In this document: positions 18,870-28,716 of the stretch, one piece after another
Numbering within the stretch: position 1 is the first letter of the stretch
Layout: the number at the start of each line of letters is the position of its first letter
Origin: Chrysophaeum taylorii
Taxonomy: Eukaryota; Sar; Pelagophyceae; Pelagomonadales; Pelagomonadaceae
Direction of reading: 5' to 3'
DNA: 35,672 nucleotides
Assembly: GCA_029834535.1 (NCBI GenBank)
Contig: JAQMWT010000223.1
Coordinates: forward strand, 1 to 35,672
The notes under the pieces: generated by a model
The model's database searches: none
What the model saw: the letters and a program-made list of their open reading frames with translations, nothing else
What the model was told of the DNA's origin: nothing
Position numbers and translations under genes: made by a program

Positions 18870-20030
18870 TTGGTTCAACATAGACGACAGAGAATAATCA
18901 CTGTGCCTCTGGTAGAGAGAGAGAATGATGGCAGTGGTAGTGCTGGCCTAATTATGAACGTCCTGTCTCTAACGACGACAATAAGAGCAGCAGCAGCACA
19001 CTGTGAATAATTTGGTGGTTGTGTTTTGGATGTGTGAATGAGAATAAAAACCCCTAGATAGAAATCCTCTATCTCTACGCCCTCGCAGATTGATTGAACT
19101 CGCGGGGAGAGCAGCAAAATCTTTTATCAAACAAAAGAAATGTCCGGTCAAAGTAGAGAGAGGTGAAAATAGGTGAAGAAGACGGCGGAATAACATGCAA
19201 GAAGAAGAGGGGACAGAGCGCAGAATAAGGATGTAAGGAGAGGATTCGAAACATTAGGGAAAATAGCGATGGCAAGAGGGGCAGAATGAATGGAAAGTGA
19301 TGTGGGCTAGTATATCTGGTGTTGTGAGTTAAGCGTGAAATAAAGTCGGTAATGGAGGTTGGATCATCATTGTGCCCAGTGATTGGAAGAACCGGAGTGA
19401 TGTTGTGATGAAGAATGATGCCTGATGTGTCAGTAGGATCGCTCGTGTGCTTAGCAAGAAGCGAGTGCGCTAGTATCAAGGTTGAATGCGAGGGTTGCTT
19501 GCATTTTAAAAAAATAAAAGTCGTGAAGGTTCCATGACATAGGATGATGACTATGCGTGCGAGGGGGTGCGTGCGAGGCGGTGTGATTGATGGGTCCTCG
19601 TAGTAGAACCGGTGGTCTAACTGGTAAGGATGGCATTGATCAATGGGTAAGCAAGCTGTCGTTATGTGCACAGTGATCGAACGTTTTCTCAACGAGTGAA
19701 CATCGAGTGCGACCATGAGAACGAGATTATATCGTGAGTGAAGACGTGCTAATAAGCACACGACGAAATGACTGAGCGGTAGCGTTATCCCAAGAAGAGA
19801 TATGACCATCATGATGAGGTAATAACTGTCGTTATGACAATGTGCAGTCAGTGCGAGATTGTTTCTGGAAGATGAGAGATCCAAAATTTGTCTGTCACGT
19901 ACGTGTCAAAGCTGTTGGTGTTGTTGTTGGACTAGAAGTGTCTAAAGCAACGCGAGATCGCAGCGTATTGTAAGCAGCGTTGGCCCTTTACTCTACAGAG
20001 TCAAACGAGTAGAGTCAAATAACCTGATTT
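18870..20030 (-). other. Pyrimidine-rich minus-strand tract, left part
   Basis: The minus strand carries a 269-codon open frame (19075-19884) rich in Ser, His, Leu and Thr. It has no motif I can assign. Strand asymmetry (plus strand G/A-rich) resembles that of the copia copies, hinting at a decayed retroelement, but no RNase H or integrase signature is legible. Confidence 0.3.
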
Positions 20031-20143
20031 TGTTTTGCCTTTTACTTTACACTCTCGCTCGCGGAGCCTAGAGTCAAGGGTTTTTTTTTACCCTCGTGGT
20101 GAGCTGCTCCGTAGTCGGGAGTTACGTTTTTCGTCGAGAAAGG

Positions 20144-20790
20144 AATGGCTGCGAACAAAAAAAGTGCTGGACCAAAAGCTGCGGGAAGAAGGAGGACGCG
20201 ACAAGGAACCTCCGGCGGCCATCCCGGCGGTGCAATGGTTCCGCGATAACAAATCGAAGAAAGGCCGTCCCACTCATCGAGTCAAGCGCTTGACGGGCGA
20301 TCATCCTGAGTGCGCGAAGGAAGATACCGATCCAAGCAAGACGATGCGCGGTTGGGGGATCAAATGGGAAATTGAGTTCGACGAACGGAAGAAAGTCAAA
20401 AAGCTGGATCTCGTCGCGCACCTCCTACCCCTCCCTCCATGTGGGCAAGCAAGCTCGACAAGAAGATCGAGAAAGACACCACCAAGTACGGCTTCCTCCC
20501 CAAGCTCGCCAGATTAATCTTCGCGCGGTTCCATCTGCATGCTTCCCGCCGAGAGCTTCTGCGAACGAATCATCTCGGCCGGCAACATGGTTCTGACCGA
20601 GGGTAACTCGCTGCTTGGCGACGAAGAATGCGACATGCTCGTCCTCTTGCGCATGAACCGCGAGTTCATGGAGTGGGCCCGAGGCAAATACGGCAAGATT
20701 GCCGACGTCGCCGACGAGACCACAATCCCCGACGAACAAAACAAAGAGGACCCGCGCCGGAAGAGTAGACGGCTTGCGAATGCCATGGAT
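20144..20790 (+). pseudogene. hAT-family transposase remnant
   Basis: The frame from 20539 reads LPAESFCERIISAGNMVLTE and then LLGDEECDMLVLLRMNREFM. This matches the C-terminal hAT dimerisation region, whose family pattern is P-S--SER-FS-AG followed by S-L and a V-ML-L--N helix. Just upstream, another frame holds MWASKLDKKIEKDTTKYGF and FLPKLARLIF (20437-20520), and a third holds a basic segment (KGRPTHRVKRLTGDHPEC). Frames change near 20430 and 20530, so the gene is broken. The catalytic core is not recognisable. CAGAGTCAAACGAGTAGAGTC at about 19997 resembles a hAT terminal repeat start (CAGAG), but no matching right terminus was found. Confidence 0.65.
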
Positions 20791-23017
20791 TTGGCGAAGA
20801 AAAATGCATGCCTACTTTACTTTACCTTCGACTCGATAACCGGTCGAAGTGCCAACTTCGAGTTCAGAGTCGTATCCGGTGTGTTCGACTGGAGGGTTGT
20901 GTTCTGTTTGGCAGAAGTCGCGCCCAGAATTTATTTCACGTCCGGGATCTATTTCGCCAGAATCAAACTTCCCTTTGGTGGACGCGCGCAAGTGAGCGCG
21001 GTGCATCCCTGGTGAATGAATTAATTGGGCAGTGACTGAAAGATGAGACATTCGACGGGAGAGTGAGAGGTCGATGTGCGATAGCCATCCAGCATACAAC
21101 ATGGAGGAAGCGTGTGTTTGTTTCGAGAGAGAAGTTAGCTGTGGACAGGAGATGTCCAAAGATTGAACCTGGTGTGAGACAATTGACATAGGTGAAGACT
21201 GTCCGACAAGATTGTGTGTCCTGCGAGACTGTGTTTTGTGCAGCGAGCGTGCGGAAGTAAAGGAAGATAGTGGTGTGGCATGTGACTTCCCTTGATTCAA
21301 AACACAGCTGAGCGGGGCATGCGATGTGCGGCGGAAGTGACAGTCGGTAGAATGCTGATAGCAGAGCGCGTGTCCAACCTGAAGAGATTGGGGGTTATCC
21401 TCGCGGATGCTACGGAGAAGATCGACTGGGGTGCGAATCGCAATAGCAGCCGGTGAGCTCGGAGTGCAGCTGGGGGTGCAAAGGGGAACGTGCAGTAAGA
21501 ACGGAGAGGAAAGAGCCGGGTGTATCATCAAGAGCATAAAAAGCGAGTGCAGACTGTGTCCTAAGAGGACTTCTGGCAGCAATGAAGGCGATAGATCATG
21601 GACAGGACTGAGCTGGGACATCGCCCGTGAAGTGGCGATGTAATCGAACCATAGAGGTGCAGATCTTCGACTGGGTGCACATCTTCAACGTATTAAAGCT
21701 TAGTGCTGGGAAGTACGTAAAGGACTCTGCGTGCGTGTCGTGTCTACCAGCAATAAGTGGCGTGCACGTACATTGTGTCACGTGGGACTGGCGATAACTG
21801 CGACATATGGCGTTGACATGGCAGACGTATTGTAGCATAATACAGGGTGGAACCGAGTGCGCGGAAACTTGAGAGGTGTCCTGTAAAAGGCTGACGGAAG
21901 AGGGTGGGAGGAGGCTCGGAATTGCATTGATGAAGAAGCTTTAGTGTCATGACGAATAATCGTCGGGAAGTACGTTTGGGAAGATGCTGGAAGGAGAAAA
22001 AAAACGCGTTCTCATCAGATCTATAGGCGCGACGGAGATTTGTACAAAGAGAGATTTCAGTACGTGTCTCAGAATGAGTTCCGATAGAGTAGCCAGAGAA
22101 AGCGCGGCTGACATGGGTCGTGACAGTCAGAAACGCACCTCGCAACTCTAACATGGTAAAAACTTCGAGTTGCCGGCGAGGCCGTGGTTGCGGAACCAGC
22201 GAGCGACTGTCGGATTGTGCGCGTGAGCGATGACTGAAAAGACAGTGTTGTGCTTATTAACCTGAAACAAAAAGTGTTTTGGTATTGTATCATGTGCAAC
22301 AGGCGATCGTGCATCTCAGTCGACGACGATTGTGCCATGAAGATGGCGCTATGTGGGTAGTCTGAACCGAAAGAGGTGACAAGCGTGCCGTCGCGAGTGG
22401 TGCGCGAGAGCCTGTGCGGTGGTGTCCTGGGCTGTAGTCGGCATATGACGTCATATATAAGGCGATGAGAGCTGAATCCGACATGATAGGGCTGACTACC
22501 AGTGCGGGGAGGGGTAATGCTCGGAGATGAGTGTGAAACGCAGTCCGTCTTGGTTGCCGTATGCGGCGATACCAAGAGCGCAAACATCTAGTATGAAGAA
22601 GGAAACAGTGCTTGTGTCCCAAACGAGAATGCACGCGTGTGGCATCCAGAAGATTGCTACGCAAGCGAACATAAAGGACCGAAGCTAGGAGCGTTCGGAG
22701 CTTGCGGCTGATCGGAGCATGCAAAACTCTCGAAATTTGTGTCCATGACTGCGGCCATGGTGGTGGTGACTTGCCAAAGGCTTGGACGTGGTGAGACCCT
22801 GGGGTTGGCATCCGAAAGAAAGGAATGCGCCCTCTGACTGAGAGTTGGAGAGCGGTTGAGCATGCATTGCTACTAAGGCATGTGCTCCGAGCTCTCCATT
22901 GAGTTGTAAAGTGATGATCGCTCAAGTGGGTGGTCTGTGCAAACTTGCTGCTGGACAGTGTCATCAAGCGCATCCGGCCGGGAAGGTGGATGGATGCAGC
23001 AGTTGAGCACGAGTGCT

Positions 23018-23046
23018 GCCTGTCTGTCTGTCTGTCTGTCTGTCTG
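23018..23046. repeat. (TGTC)n microsatellite
   Basis: About seven tandem CTGT/TGTC units lie inside the minus-strand open tract, where they encode a repeated Thr-Asp-Arg-Gln. Confidence 0.95.
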
Positions 23047-23122
23047 CAGAGGGAGAAAGAAGGCTGCGAGGTGGAACCAGTCTGGAAGTGTTCTGGAGCG
23101 ACGACTGATCGAGGGATGTCGA

Positions 23123-23201
23123 ACAAGGCAGGAAAGTGTGGCGAGTCTGAGCTGATACGTCGGACAAGGCAGGAAAGTGTGGCGAGTCTGAGCTGATACG
23201 T
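23123..23201. repeat. 41-bp tandem duplication
   Basis: acaaggcaggaaagtgtggc begins at 23123 and again at 23164. The two units are identical over at least 38 bp. The period is not a multiple of three, so it would shift any reading frame. Confidence 0.93.
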
Positions 23202-24693
23202 CGAGGAGTTCCTGCGCGAATGGTGACCGTGACAGCGTGTCGTGTCCCTGTGGATGCGACATAGCGGAGGCATTGCTGATGGCGGCGCATGGATCGGGTG
23301 GTTGATTTTATCGGGGAGACCACCATCTTCGAGACGAGTGACGTATCGCTTGCTTCTTCACTGCAGGCTTCAGGGGTCGGAATCAGAGAGGAGGTCGTCG
23401 GTAGCCTGCAGCTCTGTTGCCTGGGGCATCGAAGGTGGTGCGGCCATTGATCCATGAGTAGTCGACGAAATTATAACGTTGCGAAGTGTCTCTCACTCGT
23501 TGACTCGTCGGCCGTGGGAACGAGGTGGTTTGGTGTTCCGTCTGAAAGGCTGCTCCCTGGGCCGTTGTGCCCAAAGAGAGAAGAAGAAGAAGCCCTCGTG
23601 CATGCAGTGGCAGCGTGATGGTGGTCGTGACCATCCGGGAATATAGAGCTGTCAGTTGCCAATTCCGAAGCTCGTCATCTTCGTCGTACTCTGGTTTCTT
23701 GGTGGAAGTTTGCACGCGGAGAACGTCGCCTGTGATGAATATCGCCGGTGTTGGATGTACGCCCTCGCAACTCGAACGCGGGGGTGTAGTCGAGTTGGCA
23801 TAGAGGCGAAGGGTGACATGGTTGAGGAGGAAGTGGCGGGGGGTTGAGGACAGAAAAGCGGGCGGTGAACCAGGAGAACCGGGGCATCCGTGGAGATGGT
23901 GATGGCACGCGGGTAGGAGCGGGAGAGAGGCATCGGAGAAGGTGTGTTCGAAGACAGGGGTGATGATGGGCACAGTGGAGGAAGGAGGATGCAAAGCAGC
24001 ATCAGAGGTGCGTCTCTAATGAGGCAAGAATGGCGTGTGGATGGGTTTCGGAGTGGCAGCGCCGATTATGGTGAGTGTGGTGGTGGCGAAGCATTGTCCT
24101 TGGTTGCGGCCAAGTCGGCGGTTTGGAATCGAGTGCGGCCAACTCGCGTTGGAGACGAAGGCGCATGGGTTGAGTGATTGGTGACGGGAGAAGGTGAAGG
24201 GTTGACTGAAAGTTGGTATTCGGCATCGATGGCGCGATTCGAATAAGGTGGAACGGCATCGCGAAGATGGGGGTGCCTACGCCTGACGGCCGAGACTTTG
24301 ATGGGGGGTTGAAGGTGGACAGCAGGAGGGGAGTGATCTTGGGTCGCAACTCGTAGAGAAGTTGGCTCGCCGACCGAGGTTGAATCTCGTCGAGTGGCCC
24401 ATATTTTGGAATTTGTGAACGAGCTCGTCGATGTTTTTTTTTGCGGCTTGCCGAGCGTTGTTGTGCCGTTTGGCCGTCGAGCTGAGCTTTGAGCTCTAGC
24501 AAGATCGAGAGAATGTTCTTTGTCGCAAATTCCAGACTCGGGATTCAAGGAACAAAAATCTGTGACCTAGAGGGAGCCCGTCATGGACACGGCGTTAGAC
24601 AATAGTAGTAGACTACGAAAGGGTTAGGAGCACTGAACGTCGGAGGGAACGACGGATCGTCCAATGCTACGAGCGCCAGCCTCAAGTGCCGCA

Positions 24694-24716
24694 TGGTCGA
24701 CCTCTTGGGTCGACCA
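24694..24716. repeat. Short perfect hairpin
   Basis: TGGTCGACC and GGTCGACCA form a 9-bp stem around a short loop; each arm contains the self-complementary GGTCGACC. It sits about 35 bp upstream of the first TATA cassette. Confidence 0.8.
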
Positions 24717-24750
24717 ACAATGTTCTCGCTTTCGCCGCAGGAAAGACGAT

Positions 24751-24818
24751 ACCAAAAGGGAAGGTAGGAATGCCGGTCCTGGTGTGCGCGAGTGCCCGGG
24801 GCTATATATACCCCTGTG
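24751..24818 (+). promoter_or_regulatory. TATA cassette, copy 1
   Basis: A 68-bp block starting accaaaaggg and ending gctatatatacccctgtg, containing a strong TATATATA box. It is repeated almost exactly at 25128-25194. The TATA box and conservation suggest a promoter, or part of an element LTR. The orientation is inferred from the downstream small open frames. Confidence 0.5.
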
Positions 24819-24969
24819 CTTCCCCATCATAGTGAAACGTGAACGTGAACATCTGGGGCGAGTCAAGCATGTATGTGTATGCGAGACGATGGGGACCCAG
24901 CAGACGACGACGTCATCTGCTTAAGATGAACATCTGCGTCGGAGATGAACACCCGGTCCTGGTAAGTGA

Positions 24970-25128
24970 ATGCGCCCAGATGAGGGGGGTCTAGTGTTTG
25001 TGCTAGACGATGGGGCTCCAGCAGTTGGCGACGGCAACTGCTACGTAGACACTCACACACTCCTTACGGCGCAGCGGTGGGGCGGATTCGAACGCGCGAT
25101 CCACCTCGAGCGCTTTAAGGGCCCATAA
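24970..25128 (+). CDS. Small open frame with GDGNC motif
   Basis: A 52-codon plus-strand frame from ATG 24970 reads MRPDEGGLVFVLDDGAPAVG, then DGNCYVDTHTLLTAQRWGGF, and stops at 25126. GDGNC resembles the catalytic-cysteine loop of OTU proteases (DGNC), but the rest is too short to support that. A related stretch upstream (about 24880-24923) reads RDDGDPADDDVIC then a stop. A strong 5' splice-site-like sequence (ctggtaagtg) precedes the ATG. This may be an exon, a degenerate duplicate, or non-coding. Confidence 0.2.
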   Translation: MRPDEGGLVFVLDDGAPAVGDGNCYVDTHTLLTAQRWGGFERAIHLERFKGP

Positions 25129-25194
25129 CCAAAAGGAGGGTAGGAATGCCGGTCCTGGTGTGCGCGAGTGCCCGGGGCTATATATACCCCTGTG
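25128..25194 (+). promoter_or_regulatory. TATA cassette, copy 2
   Basis: Near-identical to 24751-24818, 377 bp downstream: accaaaagg(a), taggaatgccggtcctggtg, gctatatatacccctgtg. Flanking sequence on the right differs from copy 1 immediately after cctgtg, so the cassette itself is the duplicated unit. Confidence 0.5.
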
Positions 25195-25834
25195 GATACC
25201 GCCGGCTGAACTTCTTGGGGCTTACCCTACCTCCTTTTCCTTACCCTTCTCAACCGACCACAACTTCGAGGTCTTGGTGTCGAGCGTGCTCTTTGTGGTG
25301 ACAGCGAGGCATCCCCCCTGCCTAGCGCGTTTACCTCGGGTTCTAGAGGTCCCGGCGTGTCTAGGTGCACACCCCCGAGCCAGCGGTGTCTCGCTTCCTG
25401 CCACAGCGGCTGGGTCAGCTTTATTATACGCATTTCTTCAACTCTGGCAGAGAGTTCGAGCTTCCCGGACCACGACGCCCTCTCGGGCTTCTTCGACGGA
25501 CCCCACGGAGGTTGACATCCCGGCAGCGTATCGCAGCGAGTGCGCGAGGGCCTATACTCTACACCGTATCTTCCGAACTTTTGCCCAAAAAAAAAAAAGG
25601 TTTTGGGGATAGCGGGGATGATATTGATCGGGGCTATATTATACTGGCAAAATATATAGTTTCGTTTTATATTGATATTATACAGATGCCGCTTTTTTGG
25701 AAGAAAAAAAAAAAGCCTAGACTGAATCGCAGGGCTCGACGAAGGAGACGCCATCGGCGACTGGGTCTTCGTAGTCGGTGCGCCCTGCCTCGAGAGGGGG
25801 CTCGTCCTCGTCGTGGCAGTTGCTCCTCAGCGTC
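25195..25834. other. Region without a supported gene
   Basis: Follows the second TATA cassette. It contains an A12 run near 25587, an A/T-rich stretch (25620-25690) and another A run near 25705. Open frames on both strands lack motifs and starts. Confidence 0.4.
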
Positions 25835-26262
25835 TGTCTGCATGAGGAAAAAAGTCGCCGAGCTCGTCGGCGGAGGTTGACGAGAAGAGAAGATGGACGG
25901 TGAGGGTGTAGACCCGGTTGCTTCTCTTGTTGTGGATGAGCTTGTGGCTCTTGCAGACTCGACTCGGTCGTCGGCAGACTGCTTGAGAGCAAGCTCGTCG
26001 ATGCGGATGGCGATGGGGGTGGAGAGATCAGTCTTTGGGAATTGCGCGATGCCGCTGACGGGGCCAGTCGTCGGCGACGGACATGACATCATCCACGCCT
26101 GCTTGAAGATCTCGCGCTCGGTGGACGGCTTGAATCACATGTCGGCGGGGGGTTTGATGAGGGACTGCTTGCGTTCGATGAGCGCGCCCCACTGGCCCCG
26201 GCGGAGAGCGATCTGCTTGAGCTCGGTGAAGGCCACCTCGCGATATATCAGTGGCGTAGATC
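25835..26262 (-). pseudogene. Broken gene, unrecognised
   Basis: A minus-strand frame reads EVAFTELKQIALRRGQWGAL and ERKQSLIKPPADM, meets a TGA at 26135-26137, and continues in the same frame as FKPSTEREIFKQAWM. Beyond about 26090 the protein-like sequence moves to another frame (VDDVMSVADDW) and later a third (SHKLIHNKRSNRVYTLTVH then SADELGDFF). Short GT-AG introns tried at the breaks do not restore a frame. The whole looks like a decaying gene; alternatively several base errors are present. Confidence 0.35.
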
Positions 26263-26503
26263 CGCTCGATTATATATCATGATGCCAGGCTGTCGCAGTA
26301 AGAAGCTCATCATACGTACGTTTTATGAACGGGTCCGTCTACCAGCCGGCTCCCCCAAAGCGAAAATAGAAAAATACAAAAGAAACGATGTTGTAATATA
26401 GAAATAATATCGATATAAAACGATACCCGTTGTGATACTATGAAGTGTCCGTCCGTTGTGGACTACCCCTCTCTACGTTCCTCTTCCTCCGAGGTATTAG
26501 CGA

Positions 26504-26946
26504 TTAGGCGAGACCGATGACGCCGGTGGTGCGGAGGAGTGTGAGGACCTGTTCGGGGAAAGACTGGCCGGTCCAATACTCTGTCAGCAAACCGGTGACG
26601 ACGAAGAACATCGCCGCGCGGCCGTTGACGATTTCCGCGACTTCAACGAACCTGAGAAAGGTTCTTCTCGCCACGCAAGAACTCACCCGACGTTTTTCGA
26701 CTGTTCCCACTCGACCAAAAGTCGGCGTTCGCGCCACCTGCGAAGCGGTAAAAAATTTTGGAAGACTAACGCGTACGCTTCGGCGAGTTTGTCGAGGTCT
26801 CGCGACTGCTGCGCGAAGGTTGCCTCGTCGAGGACTGCCTTCCCGGGGTCTTCGTAGGCGCACAGACGCGAGGGCTGGGCCTTTGTGGCCGGCACGAAAC
26901 CGCTCGCGCGACCGAACACCATCGTCAACAACACGACTGACATCAT
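26504..26946 (-). CDS. One-helix LHC-like (HLIP) protein, plastid-targeted
   Basis: Three exons (26946-26771, 26737-26687, 26651-26504) give 124 residues. Introns are 33 nt (26738-26770, gttagt...ttcgcag) and 35 nt (26652-26686, gtgagt...ctcag). Residues 1-16 form a hydrophobic signal peptide followed by ASGFVP, the ASAFAP-like cleavage junction of heterokont plastid preproteins. The mature part has WRERRLLVEWEQSKNVG, then the chlorophyll-binding helix with E82, N85 and R87 (AEIVNGRAAMFFVVTG) and a short tail after LLTEYWTGQS. HLIP/one-helix proteins sit in the thylakoid membrane and take part in photoprotection or pigment handling. Length and single helix fit the family. The 33-nt intron has no stop and is divisible by three, so retention would add 11 residues. 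Start chosen at the first ATG (26946); 26943 also possible. Confidence 0.85.
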
Positions 26947-27769
26947 GCCTTTACCCTGATAATTCAACCACTCCTAACCCTAACCCCCGAACCCTTCATT
27001 CAAAAGGGGGCGTCTCGATGCCTCGTGTCTCGGGAGGAGGAGCGACTCCGGGTCTGGCGCCAAGTTATTATCCAGCGGTCCACATTCACTACGCAATAAT
27101 CATTTGCTCACTTCGCATTTGATTTTGGTCAGCTCGTCGTCTTCACGAAGTGGTGGAGCGGTAGTACTTAAACGAGGCGGAGGAAGAGGCGGCGTCGGAA
27201 CAGAATACGAGAGCGCGAGGACGAGCCGGTGGTTGAGGCAGTGATGCTGACCGATAACGCACCAAAAAAAAATCGACTAGGTCCAAGGTGTGGGACTGAC
27301 GTCTGTGGCCGAAAGTAAAATCGTTCTGACCACCAGCGGGGAGGCAACGTATTCTGTGCTGCTGGAAGCGACTAGAAGTGAGGAAGGACGTCAAGAGAGG
27401 CATCTGGCAGACGACCCGGCAACTCGAGCACCACCGTTGCATCATCCGGACCACGATCGTCCGCAGCTCACCAAGAAACAAAATACGTAGTATAAATAAA
27501 GAAGAAAAGGAGGACGTTTTGGCGCCAAGAGCGAGTTCAAAACCATCCATCCCCGGTCACTCGACTCTCCCGAGATGGAGGTTGAGCAAGAATGAAGACA
27601 CCGAGGAGGTCGTTCACATCATCTGATGCAAGAAACGCCACCCCTCACAGGTCTCGACCCCGCCTTCGCCCCAAAAGGCGAATGAAACTAAGAGTAGTAC
27701 GAGGCTTGGGCAGTAACGGGCGGCAGGCGTTAAAAAGGGGTGTGGGGAATCGCAATTAGGGCAAGGGCT

Positions 27770-27791
27770 GATTAGTTGGATCCAACTAATC
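27770..27791. repeat. 22-bp perfect palindrome
   Basis: GATTAGTTGGA followed directly by its exact reverse complement, centred on a GGATCC. The half-site ttagttgg recurs at about 27824, and ccaactaattgg occurs at about 28907, so the motif is locally repeated. Confidence 0.9.
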
Positions 27792-27937
27792 CGTACTTTA
27801 ATTAGAGCTTCACCATGACTTTATTAGTTGGGGCAACAACGTTTGATTCAAATGATATCAAACTAAGCCCAAGAGTGGTTCAAACTAAGCTTGGGTTGCG
27901 TTGGGACGTGCACCAAAATAACCCGCACGCCAGTTTT

Positions 27938-27973
27938 CCGTGCCGTGCCCCCCGTCACATCCGCACGGCACGG
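27938..27973. repeat. GC-rich hairpin
   Basis: CCGTGCCGTGC (27938-27948) pairs perfectly with GCACGGCACGG (27963-27973) across a 14-nt loop. Further ccgtgccgcc and gcacggcgcggt pieces follow within 45 bp, giving alternative pairings. No T run follows; a bacterial-type terminator is not implied in this eukaryotic context. Confidence 0.8.
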
Positions 27974-28460
27974 TGAGAAACCGTGCCGCCCCAAAAGCTG
28001 CACGGCGCGGTCACAGAGGTTATGCACTAAACTCGCTAGGTCGCCCACGCGCGCTTGTTATAGGTCTTCGGAAGGAAGAATAACCAACGCTCCTGCCTAG
28101 TATACATGTTGTATTAGTAGAAGTTGCAGGAGGTCGACACGCGACAACACACGGAAGCCTGCCTGGCCTGCCTGCCTGTTCGCGAGGCTGACATGTCGGG
28201 GAGTGTGGGAGCGCCATGGGGGCACGGCGGGAGTCTCTCGGGTCTACGATGGAGTTCGGGACAGCGACGAAGACGACATTCAGCTAGTGTTCGAGAAAAT
28301 GAATGAAGACCGGAGGAGGAAAAGGCCCGTTAGGAGGACAGGCAAGTCGCACGACTGCACCGAAACTTAGGAAGGCCGCGAGCCGCGGAAATTTCGGCGC
28401 ATCTGAGGGAGATCGCCCACGAGGTGACCAATAGCTTCAAATCAATTTGGGACTTTCAGT

Positions 28461-28716
28461 TTAAACGTCCTGGAGGAAGCCGAGAAAGACGGCCACCTTC
28501 TCGAGAGCTCTAGGTCCACAACGCGGCGGATGGACCTTGTCTGCAAGGTCAAAGGCTGCGAGTTCTTGCGCGTCTTCCAGCTGCCACGCGGGTGTGACGG
28601 CCCCGCCGGCACGTGCACGGCCGCCGTACCTGCAATTCTGGGGATTTGATGCCAACGGCCACCCAGGCCAGGCATCTTGAAAGTATTGTCAAGGACGCCG
28701 TCCTAGCATCATCCAT
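28461..28716 (-). CDS. Small two-exon protein, unknown
   Basis: Start ATG at 28716 (MDDARTASLTILSRCLAWVA). A candidate 49-nt intron (28581-28629, gtacgg...tggcag) joins KSPELQ to LEDAQELAAFDLADKVH in frame, ending at 28461 after KVAVFLGFLQDV; 68 residues in all. Unspliced, the frame diverges into an Arg-rich non-protein-like sequence. The intron size matches others in the window. No family recognised. Confidence 0.35.

Larger units (their letters stand above)
20800..24600 (-). other. Pyrimidine-rich minus-strand tract, right part; possible decayed retroelement
   Basis: Several long minus-strand open frames follow each other (20812-21621, 22290-23273, 23383-24002, 24002-24548), rich in Ser/His/Pro/Arg like the copia products. 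The right-hand end could be a gag start: LLELKAQLDGQTAQQRSAS followed, after an A9 run, by IDELVHKFQNMGHSTRFN in the next frame. No zinc knuckle, DTG, integrase or RT motif is readable, so the assignment is weak. Plus-strand frames here look random. Confidence 0.3.
26947..28460. other. Region without a supported gene
   Basis: CCTAACCCTAACCCC occurs just upstream of the HLIP gene (about 26976-26989); two units only, so not evidence of a telomere. Open frames at 27143-27626 on both strands have no motif. 27760-28020 holds a palindrome and a GC-rich hairpin (listed separately). Nothing recognised in 28020-28460. Confidence 0.4.

Noticed and set aside
23018..23201. CRISPR-like array formed by short repeats
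   Set aside because: A tetranucleotide microsatellite and a single 41-bp tandem duplication with no spacers.
25060..25135. tRNA gene
   Set aside because: B-box-like sequence present, but the T arm does not pair properly, about 26 nt separate the T loop from the supposed acceptor end, and no A box is correctly spaced.
26974..26992. CCTAACCCTAACCCC as a telomeric repeat
   Set aside because: Only about two units, inside gene flank sequence; not enough for an interstitial telomere.
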